Below are positions 46,501-57,861 of a stretch of DNA of 64,000 nucleotides, in pieces (within the stretch, counting starts at the first letter, position 1; each line of letters starts with the position of its first letter). The notes under the pieces are model-generated. The model made no database searches, was not told the DNA's origin, and saw nothing but the letters and a program-made list of their open reading frames with translations. The translations under genes were made by a program, and so were the position numbers. This DNA is from Entoloma clypeatum (lineage: Eukaryota > Basidiomycota > Agaricomycetes > Agaricales > Entolomataceae). The DNA lies in assembly GCA_963565915.1 (NCBI GenBank), contig OY751488.1, positions 1,240,001-1,304,000 on the forward strand, given 5' to 3'.

Positions 46501-47400
46501 CGTTTCGAGTCTTTACCGTCTTCGATGTTGGTGCCGCCGCTAATGCGCAAAGTGAAAGAGAAGGCGGGTCATTTGGGGTTGGGCCTGTCCGGGATGGGGA
46601 GCGTAATGGCATTGTGTTCGCCTTCGTTTCCTGTGCGTAAAGCTCGGAGAGAAGGCTGTGGTGTACCTGTCGCCTCGAAGAGTATGATGTTCCTCCCACC
46701 GCCTTGTGCGCCCCCTTTGGTGGATGTGGATGTGAACAGTGGCAATGAAGTGACGGTAGGGAAGGCGGTGGATATTGGAGTGGATGATGGGAAACCTGCG
46801 AAACGTAAGAAACACGCCACATCGCCCAACTGCATCCGTCCTGGTCCTGATCCTCAGTCTCGCCGGGGAGAGCACCCTCCAAGGCGACCATCACATTCAA
46901 CTTCACAACCACGCCAACAACCATCGTTACTAGCAAATACAGCACCCTCGGCAGACCCTGGACCATGGATTGACCTGTCCCGCGTTATCGACTCGGGGAA
47001 GAAGAAAAGACCTCAAGAGAAGCCAGACGAGCAAGGCCAGGTTTCCAATATTTATGCTAAAAGGCTACGTATTGCAGAGAGCCTGGCACGCGCCCGGCCT
47101 GACCTGGTGGTGCCGACGTATGAGAAGAAGCGTGTGCAGCTCTTGGCGAGGGTCAAGGGACAAACGAAAACGAAAGGAGTGGCAGACAAACCTGCTGGTA
47201 GCAAGACCGTTCTTGGACTGAAGAGGACAGAGACGGTGTCGTCGTTCAAGACAGTCGACGACGGTGATGGGGGGATGGACTGGAACCGGAGCCGGGAGCT
47301 GGCAGAGGCAGTGAGAGAGGACGTGAGGAACGGGAGGAAGCCGGTGTTGCCGATGTTGTTGTGTACTGAAAGTCAGAGTCAGGAAATGGAGTGTGGATGA
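43526..47400 (+). CDS. SNM1/Artemis-type metallo-beta-lactamase/beta-CASP nuclease
   Basis: Six exons (43526-43867, 43926-44026, 44076-44292, 44353-44481, 44541-44849, 44899-47400), all GT-AG, total 1199 codons plus stop with no lesion. Zinc-binding motif HTHSDH at residues 38-43, then FDANHCPGAVM, LHTGDFR, YLDTANV, and the beta-CASP signatures FFINTWTWGYEDIL and VVYVNPVNMG. These define the SNM1 family of 5' exonucleases/hairpin-opening nucleases (PSO2, Artemis) acting in interstrand crosslink and double-strand-break repair in the nucleus; the INTWTWGYE motif favours the Artemis/SNM1C branch. After about residue 430 comes a long disordered tail with Lys-rich segments and four copies of an SPSFPVRK-like motif. 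Upstream is the MITE; downstream, same strand, the P450. It appears functional. Confidence 0.9.
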
Positions 47401-47609
47401 TTTGGGAATCCTGCGAGTTTCCGAGTTTTGCTCGTATGTGTACTTTGTATGTATACATGAAGAGAGGATGACGAGGGGGCCTGCCTCAAGTTTTCTATCT
47501 ATGTATGTGTCCATTTTCGACGGCCGATGAATGGTGACCGTTTAGAGATCCGACCGGCATCTTAAGCTGGAGCCTCGAGGTGATATGGGGTGGCCTGAGC
47601 TCCGTCGCA

Positions 47610-49722
47610 ATGGGTACTATGAGTCAGACGTTCGTTGGCCCCTACCTGCTTACGGGCATATTTGCCATTCTTCTGTCGATTCTGGTCAAGATCCTTCGGA
47701 TATACTATGTCTCAGCCTCAGAGGTGCCATGTCCACACGCAAATCCGGGAGGGACTTCAACTGATTACGGCGTCCCTAGATGCGCTATATCCCAACCATT
47801 GGTCCCTCATCCCCTGTGCTATCGTATCTGGGTGCTGTTCGTCTTTTATTTGACAGCTCCAACATGATCCAAGAAGGATACGACAAGGTTCGTCATGGTA
47901 TCCTTTCCGCTAACTACCAGGGACTCACAAGTGCGAACAGTATAAAGAAGGCCTTTTCAAAGTTGCTGACTTCAAATCGTGGACGGTCATCGCTAGCAGC
48001 CCTCGATACATTGAAGACATTCGGAAAGCGCCTCCTGAAGTGCTCGCATTCGAGGCCTCCATTGACGGGGTTGGGGTCGCAGCTGTGTATCTATTCTGTT
48101 TCGCTGACGATGCACCGCCCCCCTTACGTTTAGGTGATGCACGCGTTGGGCCCGAAGATCCGGAGAAGCCACTTCCACGTCCCGATCATCCAAACACAAC
48201 TGACCCGCGAACTCAACGACTCTTTTCACGACATCCGCGATGAGGTCGTAACAGCATTCAATGAACTCATCGTCTACAAAGGAGCTGGTAAGCATTGTTT
48301 TACGGACTTGTCATACATAGCACATGACTGATAAGACCGTAGAATGGTCAAACGTCTCAGCATTGGACACGACACTGGCAATCGTTTGCCGGACAGTACA
48401 TCGCCTTTTCGTCGGCCTTCCCTTGTGTACGTCCATCCCGACCCTCCTGTTCTCTCTCTCTTTCCTCAAGTGTTCTCATTCACAGGCCGGGATCCTGAAT
48501 ATATTGGGATGACAATGCAGTTCGCACTTGACATCAGCAAAGCTGCATCTTTTGTCCGACTCTTCCCCCCATCTCTGAAAGGGTAAGTGAATTGCCGTCC
48601 CCCGAAAGAATCCTGCACAAATACAATCCATCGTAGGATCGTCGGACGCCCATTCGCGAACGTACCTGCTACGTTAGAACGCATGATGGGGCACCTACGG
48701 CCGCTTGTCGAGGAACGGAATCAGTCCATGGCTCGTTTCGGGAAGAACTACCCCGGAAAACCGGTAACGCTCATACGGCTGTGTCAGGTCGTACCCTTCA
48801 AAACTGACACCTTTTATATTCAGCAAGATTTGCTGTCGTGGTTCATCGATGAGATCGATGGCGACTCTGACGAGGAGAAACTGAAGCATATCGCTTTTCA
48901 TCTTCTCGCCGTGAATTTTGGTGCTGTTTATACAACTACAATGGTCATTGCTTTTGAATGCTGCTTCCCCCCCGTTGCTACGCAAACTGACTAGCCGAAT
49001 AGAGCTTCACACAGGCATTGTACCATCTAGCTGCCCACCCCGACTGTATCGAACCCTTGCGAGAAGAGATCGAAACCGTCGTCTCTCAGGACGGATGGAC
49101 CAAATCCGCCCTGGGTCAATTGAGGAAGCTCGACAGTTTCTTGAAGGAATCCCAACGGGTGACTGGACTTTCTGCCTGTAAGTGTCCAATGTAACCCCAC
49201 CGTGCCAGAAAGAAAAAGGCTTGAAAAATCATCATGTCATCAGTCTCAACTTATCGTCACGTCCTGAAACCGTTTACATTCTCCGATGGCGTTTACCTCA
49301 CACCTGGCACCACCATCGCGGTCGCCGCTCACTCTACTCATCTCGATGACACCATCTATCCCGACGCGGCGATGTTCAATGCATTCAGGTTTTCCGATAT
49401 AGATGGCGACAAGGGCTATTTTGTCACCCCGTCGGCTAACTATCTCCCTTTTGGCGTCGGACGCCACTTGTGGTAAGTTTTTTTGAACACTTGGGGGGCT
49501 CATTGGGGAACCTGCAATTTTACTCTTTTTTTCCGCAGTCCGGGCCGTTTCTTGACGGCGGTCGTTATGAAAGCGATGATGTCGCATCTTCTCATGACCT
49601 ACGACATCAAGCTTGAGAAGGGAGGTGAACGTCCGTCCAATTCGTGGTTCATCCTGGACAACGTGCCAGATGGAACTGCGGGAGTGCTTCTTCGGAAACG
49701 TCAGCTAGTAGCCCAAGGTTGA
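47610..49722 (+). CDS. Cytochrome P450 monooxygenase
   Basis: Eleven exons: 47610-47723, 47780-47887, 47941-48069, 48134-48287, 48343-48426, 48486-48582, 48637-48763, 48824-48943, 49003-49177, 49244-49472, 49539-49722. The GT-AG joins are all in phase and give 506 aa. N-terminal membrane anchor GPYLLTGIFAILLSILVKIL (residues about 10-29); I-helix region NFGAVYTTTM, with an atypical AGxxT; K-helix ESQR (ExxR); and the haem loop FGVGRHLCPGRF, whose Cys codon is split by the last intron. It is a membrane-bound fungal P450 of the kind used in secondary metabolism or xenobiotic oxidation; substrate unknown. The ATG at 47619 is an alternative start. No neighbouring biosynthetic genes are seen. Confidence 0.92.
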
Positions 49723-50268
49723 ACGCTGAACCTGATAGTACCCTCCAACGGAAATTAACATCATCACCATTTTCTTTCTACAGTACATGCCTTGGTCATG
49801 TGTCTTTTGTAACATCTCTCCCCCCCCCCGGTCCTGGCTCGACTCCGATGTATATAAGTTAGGAGGCATCACTCAGGCGTTAACCATTGAAACAATATGC
49901 GTAGGCTGTCGACGGTCAGATGTTCTCGAGCGAACAAACTTCCGATGACTTCTGCCCTTCCAACTTTCTGACTCAATTGCATTCTACACCTTGATGTTGC
50001 CTTCATCAGCAAACCCTGGTGACGTCAGCCAGCCCTGCACAGTGTTGTATAGGGCCATAGCCCCATAGCAAGGGTTCTTTGCTGTGCAACACTGTCAATT
50101 CCCACGTCACAACTATATGATGCTGTCACGGATACCATCAACCCTGTCCAGTGCTAGGCAGACAGGGTCCTTCTGTGTAGCATCCTAGTGTGTAGAGTGT
50201 ATAGCTCTCATAGCATACATAGAATGGGGTCCCCATAACACCAGATTGCACAAATTCTTTTGCACATA
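49723..50268. other. Intergenic region, with a small inverted repeat
   Basis: About 545 bp downstream of the P450. A short hairpin-forming pair ACAGTGTTG / CAACACTGT lies at about 50041-50092 within a GTGACGT / ACGTCAC outer pair. No gene. Confidence 0.4.
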
Positions 50269-50279
50269 CAGTGCCTCAC

Positions 50280-50568
50280 TGTTGAGGCGACGCTAAGTCA
50301 AACAACGTCGCAAGCCCAAACTTAGGAACGAAGTGGAAAGATGATAAGAGAACTGTATTGCCAAGAGACCCAGCGGGAATTTCAAGAGAACAAGCTATCG
50401 AATACAAGTGAAAGTACCCTACTTATATATGTAAATTCCATGAGGCTGCATTGTGGCAGCGTCATGCTGCGCGATAATGATAAGATGTCCTCATGTATGA
50501 TATGATGTAGATAAGATAAGATCGAGATAAGATAAGATAAAGTAAAAAGTGAAAATACGATCATAACA
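50280..50568 (-). repeat. Gypsy A 3' LTR
   Basis: 289 bp. The polypurine tract (plus strand CCCCCTTT at about 50572-50579) lies on its internal side. Confidence 0.92.
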
Positions 50569-50579
50569 TTACCCCCTTT

Positions 50580-53500
50580 CTAGATCTCGACTTCCAGGCG
50601 AGATATGATGTCGTCCGGGGTGTCTGTGAAATTCTCATATGGTTTAAATTCCAATCCTTCAAAGATGTTTGCGCGTAAGCGCCGGGGTGCATTCGGGTTT
50701 AATTTGAAGAAGTCCTCCACCGCTTCCTTGGCATGTTCTAGGTGATCCTCGGGTTCCCACGTGTTGTGGTCCTGAGTCAGACCTTCCCATTGCACTAAAT
50801 ATTCCAGCTTCCCTCTCTTCAACCTTGAGTCAATAACTTTAGTAACATCGTACTCCTCTTCGCCATTGATAACTATCGGGTTTGGTGCCTGCACCCTTTG
50901 TGATATAAATAGTGGTTCTTTAAATAATCAGACCCGTGATACATTGATGACCGGGTGGATTTTCCAAGTTTTTGGTAATTTAAGTTCTACAGTGTGTGAC
51001 GAAATGATTTGGGTTATGGTATAGGGTCCAATCCATTGTTTGGCAAGTTTCTTTAAGGGTCGGTTCAACTTTAGGTCTTTAGTTGATAACCAAACTTTGT
51101 TGCCAACTTTGTAAACTGGTGCATCACCCCGTTTCAGGTTCGCATACTGTTCCATCTCTTCTCGTGCTTTTACTAGCGCTGCTTCTGCCTCCTCATGAAT
51201 CTTCTTCATTCGCTCTGCGAATTCTTTTGCCGGTTCTGACATTTCTGCCCTCCGAGGTTCTACACCCATCCTGGGGTTAAACCCATAATTTACATAGAAC
51301 GGTGAAAACTGAGTTGCCGTGTGAATTTTATTATTATAGGCAAACTCCGCAGTTGCCATCCATTTGGGCCAATCTGTTTGCCGATGGGAAATAAATGATC
51401 TTAGATATTGCTCCAACTCCTGGTTGATGCGTTCTGTCTGTCTGTCTGTTTGCGGATGGTACGCCGTTGATAATTTAGTTGTGATCCCCAATATTTTATT
51501 TAGTTCCTTCATAAATATTGCCGCAAATTGTGGTCCTCGGTCTGACGTTAACGATTCTGGCAGTCCATGAAGTTTCCAGACTTTGTCCCGATATAGTTTA
51601 GCTAATCCTTCTGCTGAGACTTCATCGCGTGTTTTGATAAAGTGTGATTGCTTTGTCAATCTGCAAGCCACGACAAATACTGCGTTGTACCCCTGAGCTT
51701 CTGGGAGTCCTACGATAAAATCTGCTGTAACATGTTTCCATGGTCCTGCATGTTCTGTGTTTGCTTTTAATTTACCGGCTAGCGGTTGAGGCACGTTTTT
51801 TGATCGTTGACATCTGTCGCAGCCCTCGACGTATGCTTTGACCATGTTTGTAATATTAGGCCACCAATAATTATGTGTAACCAATTCCAGGGTCTTCCAC
51901 TGCCCTGGGTGTCCTGCCACTGGGTTGTCGTGGTGTAATTTAATTATTTCCTCCCTGAGTTCCTGACTTTTTGGAACATAAACCTTTCCTTGATGTAACC
52001 AGAGTCCCTGCTCTTCGTGCCATTCATCTGCGTGCAATGTTTTGGTATTTGTCTTTTTTAACTCTTCCACTGCTTTCAACACTTGTTCATCAAACTCCTT
52101 GGCATCCCTGATGCGTTTTAATAGTTTACTTTCTTGTCCATCAATAAGTATGTGACCTCGATCCATTGCTCGCAAGTGGAAGTATTCGGGTTTTAATAAT
52201 GTTACGTCTTCGTTGTCATTTTCCACCCCCTTTCTATGATCAACCCTTCTCAAAAGAGCATCCGCCTTTCCCATTGAGGTGCCAGCCTTGTGTATTAATT
52301 TGAAATTGAAACGTGTTAGATACAATGCCCAGCGTGCTTGTCGGTGATTAAGCTTTCGTCCCTTCATGAAGTACTCGAGGTTTTTATGATCGGTCCAGAT
52401 CTCGACCTCATGTTTGGCTCCTTCAAGGTGGTGTCTCCATGCTTCCAGCGCTCGAATTATGCCCAGCATTTCTTTATCGTGTACATCGTAATTTCGTTCC
52501 ACGTCATTCAATTCTTTAGATAGAAAGGCACATGGCCTCCATTTCTCATCCTCGCATTCCATAGATAGAATTGCTCCTGTAGCAAAGTCCGATGCATCTG
52601 ATTCTACTCTCAACTTCCGATCTGGATCGGGAGATACTAATATAGGTGCTCTCGTAAATAATTTTTTTAGCATATCAAATGCTTCCTCCTGTTCCTCTTT
52701 CCAAATCCAGATTGTTTCCTTCCTTGTTAATTTATGTAATGGCCCTGCCACTTTAGAGAAGTCTTTGACAAATCTTCGATAGAAATTGGCCAATCCTAGA
52801 AACGACTGGACTTCTTTGACTTTCGTTGGTTTCGGCCATTGTTTGATGGCGTCTACTTTTGAAGGATCCATTCAAATTCCATCTTTCCCAATAATTAACC
52901 CTAAGAACTCTATTTCGTCTCTGTCAAAGAAACATTTTCCCGGTTTTAAGAATAAGTCGTTTTCCCGTAATCTTTTTAGAATTTTCTCCACAATTTCACT
53001 GTGTCCTTTTTCTCCTTCAGTTGCTACCAATATATCGTCAATATAGATAACTACATCTCCTTGATCAATCAAGTCTCTAAATATGTCGTTCATCATGGTT
53101 TGAAACATGCTTGGGGAATTATTTAATCCGAAGAACATAACTGTTGGTTTGAAGGCTCCATCTGGGGTTGTAAATGCCGCTTTCCACTCGTCTCCTTCTT
53201 TGATGCGTACATTGTTATACCCCCATCTGAGGTCCATTTTGGTAAACTTTTTTTTTCCCTTTAATTTATCGATCAATTCCGGAATCAACGGGAGTGGATA
53301 ATTATTGCGAACGGTCCAGCTGTTAATATGTCGGTAATCCTGTACCATTCGTTTCTTTCCATCTTTTTTGGGTATAAAGAATACTGGCGAAGTTTGTGGT
53401 GACTTGGTAGGTTGAATATATCCTTTGCGTAATTGATCGTTTACAAATTCGGATACTTCTTTCCTTTCATCTGGTGACAGGGGATAGACTTTGGCCTTTT

Positions 53501-54488
53501 TTGGTACAAAATCTGGTTTTAAGTCTATAGCGTGATCCCATGGTTTCCTGACTGGTAATCTTTCCGATGCTTTCTTTTCAAAGACTGATAGATATTTGTG
53601 ATATTTCTGGGGGACAACCTGTTCCGCCGGTACTTCATCTGAGGGTTCTCCCTTAGCTGCCCTGAGCATGTGGATTACTTCCTCCTTCACTTCTTCCTCA
53701 TTTCCTTCTACTACTTCTTCCATCCTTCCTCCCCATCTGGTCCTTGCAGTTTTATTTAAGTAACATGTTCGACGCATGCCACATTCTTCTGGACATCTTG
53801 ATAATTTAATTTCTGCTTTTTCCCAATCGATTTCTGGATTATGACGTTTCAGCCAAGTATGTCCAACAATAATTTTAGCTTTTCCTAGGTTGCATGCTTC
53901 AAACACTGCTATCTCCACGTGTCCTTTATACCGCATAGCCATGACTGCTTCATGCGTGATCGAACCTCCTTGGTTAAGCGTGCCATCAACGTTGTAGACC
54001 CGAATGGGGAAAGGTAGTTCCCTTAATTTAATGTTGTTCTTCTTGGCAAAGTCCAGATCTATGAACATCCCTGTTGTCCCTGAGTCTAATAATGCTTCAA
54101 CATCAAATGTGTGTTTGTCCTGCAGCGTTTCCAGTGTGATTTTCATCATAAGCTCCTTTTCCAAAGAAGCGGATTGAATAAAAGATGGTTCCCCCATAGA
54201 GTCCGTTTGCCTAGTTAAGTTATCTGATTCATCGCAACAGGGAATTAAGCATTCATCCGTAGGGGACAAACCAAGCCTCGTTGCTGAGGGCTCCCCAATG
54301 ATATAGTTTACAAGCGTATCTAAGTCCGATTCATCTGTGCTATTTTTTTGGGTTTTTACCTTTTTGGGTTTGTCCAATAGTATTTTATTGTATGTAACTG
54401 CTGCGTCCGTAAGCTTTTGAAACCAAGAATTTATAGTGTCTTTATGTATGTAAGAGTCTATAGGCAATTGTTCATATCAATTTGTCAG
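50580..54488 (-). pseudogene. Gypsy A pol (PR-RT-RH-IN-chromodomain), two or three stops
   Basis: Protease [16 protein letters not shown] (about 54090), RT with YIDD (about 53045), RNase H VESDASDFATGAILS (about 52600) with its Asp intact, integrase HHCC (HHDNPVAGHPGQWKTLEL, CDRCQRSK), core (ADFIVGLPEAQGYN, SDRGPQFA, HPQTDRQTERINQE), GPYTI module, and chromodomain KVIDSRLKRGKLEYLVQWEG ending at 50580. In-frame stops: TGA at 52869-52871 (GI-stop-MDPSK, consistent with CGA), TGA near 50926, and a TGA just upstream of the start of the open frame at about 54479. The 531- and 647-codon blocks are otherwise open. Confidence 0.93.
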
Positions 54489-54502
54489 AGCCAGCGGGGG
54501 AA

Positions 54503-55597
54503 TTACTGGTTGACGTTTCCAAAATCCTGCTGCGCTGCAGCCTGTCCATTGTTCTGAGCCGGTTGGCCCTGCCGTCCATTATTAGCTTGGCGCGCTTGAC
54601 GCCTCGTGTTGATCTGTCTCAAAATTTCCTCCTCCTCTTGTTTGTCGATCTGTTCGATCATTGCTGCTTGTACCCTGCGCTGTGGCTGTCTGCAATCTCG
54701 GGCAAAATGCCCCTGTCTGCCGCAGTTATAACAATTACCAGGAGCGCGTCTCTGGTTCCTATCGACGTCCATTGCATTTGGATCCCGTCGTGGTTGCTGC
54801 TGTTGTTGTTGTTGACCATTTTGTTGTTGAGGATGGTACCCCCCATTCTGTTGTTGCCCAAAGGGCCTCTGTTGCTGCTGTTGTCCATATGCGGGCCGAT
54901 TGCCCCATGTGTTATGTTGTTGTCCAAAGTTATTGCCAGTCCTCATGCCTGGTCTTGCTGTGAAAGTCTCTTCCGCTCTGCTGATTGCCAAAATTTCTTC
55001 ACAGGTGCCCTGCACCATGGACTTTCTCCTCCCTTGCTGGAAGAGTTGTTGCATGATAGATTCCTTGGTGTTCCTTTCCAAAAGGGTTACACCGTGCCTT
55101 TCCTCGATCTTGCCCTTGATCACCAGGGTCCCGAATTGCGTAATCCAATTATTGGTCTTCATTGAACCTTGCTTAAAGTTCTCGATTTTGGATCGGGCCC
55201 ATTCGATCTCAGTGGTGGGGCGAAACCTCGTTGTGATTTCACTGACTAGCTCTCGGTACGTTGGCCAATCTTCTGATTCCATACATTGGTTCAAACGGGT
55301 TTCCCCGTAAACTCCTGCCGTGGGACCGTCCAATCGCAACCACACTGCAATGCACACTTCTTCTTCTCCATTGAATAGCTCTCGGTTGACCCTGAGCCAT
55401 GCGAGCATCTTAGTCCACCATACTGTGAACGTTGCTTTGGATCCATTGTATTTGCCGGGATCCGCGGCGACTTCTAATTTCCTTCCATGATTGTTGTTTT
55501 GTGGGGGGGGGTGATTAAACAGTGGTATCGGAGGTAAGGGTGATGGTGCGTGGTGTTCAAATTCTTCATCAAATTGGGCATTGGTGCCTTCGGCCAT
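54503..55597 (-). CDS. Gypsy A gag
   Basis: Intact 364-aa ORF from the ATG at 55597 (MAEGTNAQFDEEFEHHAPSP) to 54503. It has a capsid-like region (VWWTKMLAWLRVNRELFNGE, WARSKIENFKQGSMKTNNWI), a Gln/Asn-rich linker (about residues 228-275), and one CCHC zinc knuckle, CYNCGRQGHFARDC (about residue 295). It assembles virus-like particles and packages RNA. pol follows in a different frame, so a frameshift or re-initiation would be needed. Confidence 0.9.
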   Translation of the reverse strand: MAEGTNAQFDEEFEHHAPSPLPPIPLFNHPPPQNNNHGRKLEVAADPGKYNGSKATFTVWWTKMLAWLRVNRELFNGEEEVCIAVWLRLDGPTAGVYGETRLNQCMESEDWPTYRELVSEITTRFRPTTEIEWARSKIENFKQGSMKTNNWITQFGTLVIKGKIEERHGVTLLERNTKESIMQQLFQQGRRKSMVQGTCEEILAISRAEETFTARPGMRTGNNFGQQHNTWGNRPAYGQQQQQRPFGQQQNGGYHPQQQNGQQQQQQQPRRDPNAMDVDRNQRRAPGNCYNCGRQGHFARDCRQPQRRVQAAMIEQIDKQEEEEILRQINTRRQARQANNGRQGQPAQNNGQAAAQQDFGNVNQ

Positions 55598-56173
55598 GAT
55601 GGTGTGATGAGGGGGAGTGGTTGTTTTTGAACAGTAGTACCTTGCGTCGGGCGCGCGACCCTGTTCTAACGCTTAGGCGAGAAAAAATCTAAAAGAAAAA
55701 AACCTAAAGAGCGATCTGTTTACCTAGGTAGCCGATTTATTTGAGTAAAGGAAGATCTAGGAAAAATGAAGTCCATGTAGTCAGATCCTTTACGCGTGCT
55801 GGACTGGTCGATATCCTGAAATAGGGTCAGGGGTTGGAACACCTTTTGCGATCTAGATGTGTACGGTCTGCTCTCTCCAACCGTCACACGCGCCAGCAGC
55901 TTTCCCGAAGGTTAGTTGCGTCGGCCTTTGGTCACCTCGACACGGGACGGGCTCAACGTTTCCCTATGTGTCTCAAACGGCAACGCTAGATATAGTGGGT
56001 GCACCAAGCATTTCTCTTCTTATCCCTGAAGTCCGGGAGATCCCCCTTAACGCTAGGGTCTGCGTGTAATAATGAAGTGCGACTTTTAACGCAAAAGTGC
56101 GAAACGGCGGGGATAGTGATGATGGAGTGGAAAGTGTGTGTTTGGGCGGGTGAGTAGAAAGAGCTTGTTCTTC
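55598..56173 (-). other. Gypsy A 5' leader with self-priming PBS
   Basis: Untranslated leader of about 575 bp. On the minus strand AGAACAAGCT (plus 56162-56171) lies 2 nt from the LTR and is the exact reverse complement of the LTR segment AGCTTGTTCT (plus strand 56281-56290 as AGAACAAGCT), which starts 26-33 bp downstream of the TATATAAG box (about 56316-56323). No ORF is supported. Confidence 0.75.
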
Positions 56174-56462
56174 TGTTGAGGCGACGCTAAGTCAAACGAC
56201 GTTGCAAGCCCAAACTTAGCAACGAAGTGGAAAGATGATAAGAGAACTGTATTGCCAAGAGACCCAGCAGGAATCTCAAGAGAACAAGCTATCGAATACA
56301 AGTGAAAGTACCCTACTTATATATGTAAATTCCATGAGGCTGCGTTGTGGCAGCATCATGCTGCGCGATAATGATAAGATGTCCTCATGTATGATATGAT
56401 GTAGATAAGATAAGATCGAGATAAGATAAGATAAAGTGAAAAGTGAAAATACGATCATAACA
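56174..56462 (-). repeat. Gypsy A 5' LTR
   Basis: 289 bp; promoter and self-priming segment as described for the leader. Contains tandem GATAAGATAAGAT motifs at its outer end. Confidence 0.92.
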
Positions 56463-56696
56463 CTCACAAAACTGATTCAATGTTTGCTACTTTGTGAATA
56501 CCTTCAAAATAACTTTGCAAATAATGCCAATCAAAAGAAGGTATTGGTACCTGGTTAAAAGCCCTGCTTCAGGACTCTCGGAATCTGCAATAATTATGTA
56601 ATTCCCATAAAGAATGATCAATATATGATCAAATTACTCCAGGGACTCATTGAATCAGTTTTGTGAGTATGTACAATAAATACAGTATTTTATACT

Positions 56697-57713
56697 TTAG
56701 TACTTGGTATTACCCCCCTTAGCTTTGATTACAGCCTCTACCCTTCTTGGCATACTTTCTATCAGGTTTTGACACACTTCTGGCTCTATATTATTCCACA
56801 CCTCTGCTGCTCTGTCCCAAATCTCCCAGACTCCCTTGGGTGGTGTTGGATATTCATTCAACTTCCTTTTAATATGAACCCAGAGGTGTTCAATAGGATT
56901 GAGGTCTGGGGACTGTGCAGGCCAATCCAGCAGAGCAATATTCTTGCTGTCCATCCATATTTTTTGGCCTTCTTGGAGGTGTGCTTGGGGTCATTGTCCT
57001 GCTGAAAAATGATCTCCTCTTCAGAGATTCCACTCTCCTCCATGCTGGGCAGCAAATTGTCCTCCAAAATGGACACATACTGATCAGCATCCATCCTCCC
57101 CTCAACCTCTGCAAGTCTCCCCACACCTTCCCAACCCATACAACCCCAAACCATAATATTTCCTCCCCCAAACTTGACTGTGCCCTGAACCTCTCTTTCA
57201 ATAAGCCCCTCACCCTTCTTTTTCCAGACCCATTCCTTGCCATCTGACCCAAACCTGTTGATTTTGGTCTCATCTGACCAAAATCCTCTTCCAGTCCTCC
57301 ACTGTCCATTCCCTGTGCTTCATAGCAAATGCCAACTGCCTCTTCCGATGTATGGCCTTTAAGAAAGGTCTTTTCTTCTTTGTTACAGCCTTGAATTCAT
57401 GTTTTCTGAGAACCCTTCTCACAGGTTCTGGGGAGACAGGATTGGAGATGACAGTGTTGATGTGTTTGGTAGCCTGCACAGCATTGGAGGCTCTCCCTGA
57501 GGTGATTTGTGAAAGTATGTTTTGTGTGTTGGTGGGAGAAAGCTTGGATGGACAACCACCAGAAGAGAGATTGCGATGAGGAAGAAGATTCTGAAGCACT
57601 CTGGAGACAGTTGGTTGGCTGACACCCAGGTTAGAGGCAATATGATGAGTGGAGTGACCATTGGAGGCCAGAGAAAGAATGTTTTCCTTGTGGGAAGAGG
57701 AGATAGGGCGCAT
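56697..57713 (-). pseudogene. Tc1 transposase (DD34E), two small frame lesions
   Basis: N-terminus (ATG 57713) has the paired helix-turn-helix: SHKENILSLASNGHSTHHIA, LGVSQPTVSRVLQ. The catalytic region has SDET (first Asp), QQDNDPKHTS (second Asp) and SPDLNPIEHLW (Glu). The frame is broken twice: 2 bp are missing at about 57285 (WKRIL-[W]-SDET), and 2 extra bp occur at about 56960 (KKAKK-[TA]-WMDSKN). With the second lesion corrected, 34 residues separate the second Asp from Glu, as in Tc1. Otherwise the three blocks are well conserved. Confidence 0.88.
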
Positions 57714-57861
57714 GATTAATTATGGAGGCTGTTGAGGTTGGATTCTTCTTATACAACTTTCCTTGACAAGCCATCAGGGTTCTATTCAAGTTCCATCAGT
57801 AAGTCATGACAACTGGTTACCATACAACCAGTGAAGCATTTGATTCTGATAATTGCCATAG

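Larger units (their letters stand above)
50280..56462 (-). mobile_element. Complete Ty3/gypsy family A element with target duplication
   Basis: Two 289-bp LTRs (50280-50568 and 56174-56462) that I count as differing at 8 positions, seven of them transitions. Flanked by CTCAC at 50275-50279 and 56463-56467, an exact 5-bp duplication created in the Tc1 terminal repeat. Internal gag and pol on the minus strand. The youngest clean insertion in the window, though pol already carries stops. Confidence 0.95.

Noticed and set aside
46319..46966. 215-codon minus-strand ORF
   Set aside because: Antisense to the last exon of the SNM1-type gene, which has a complete spliced frame.
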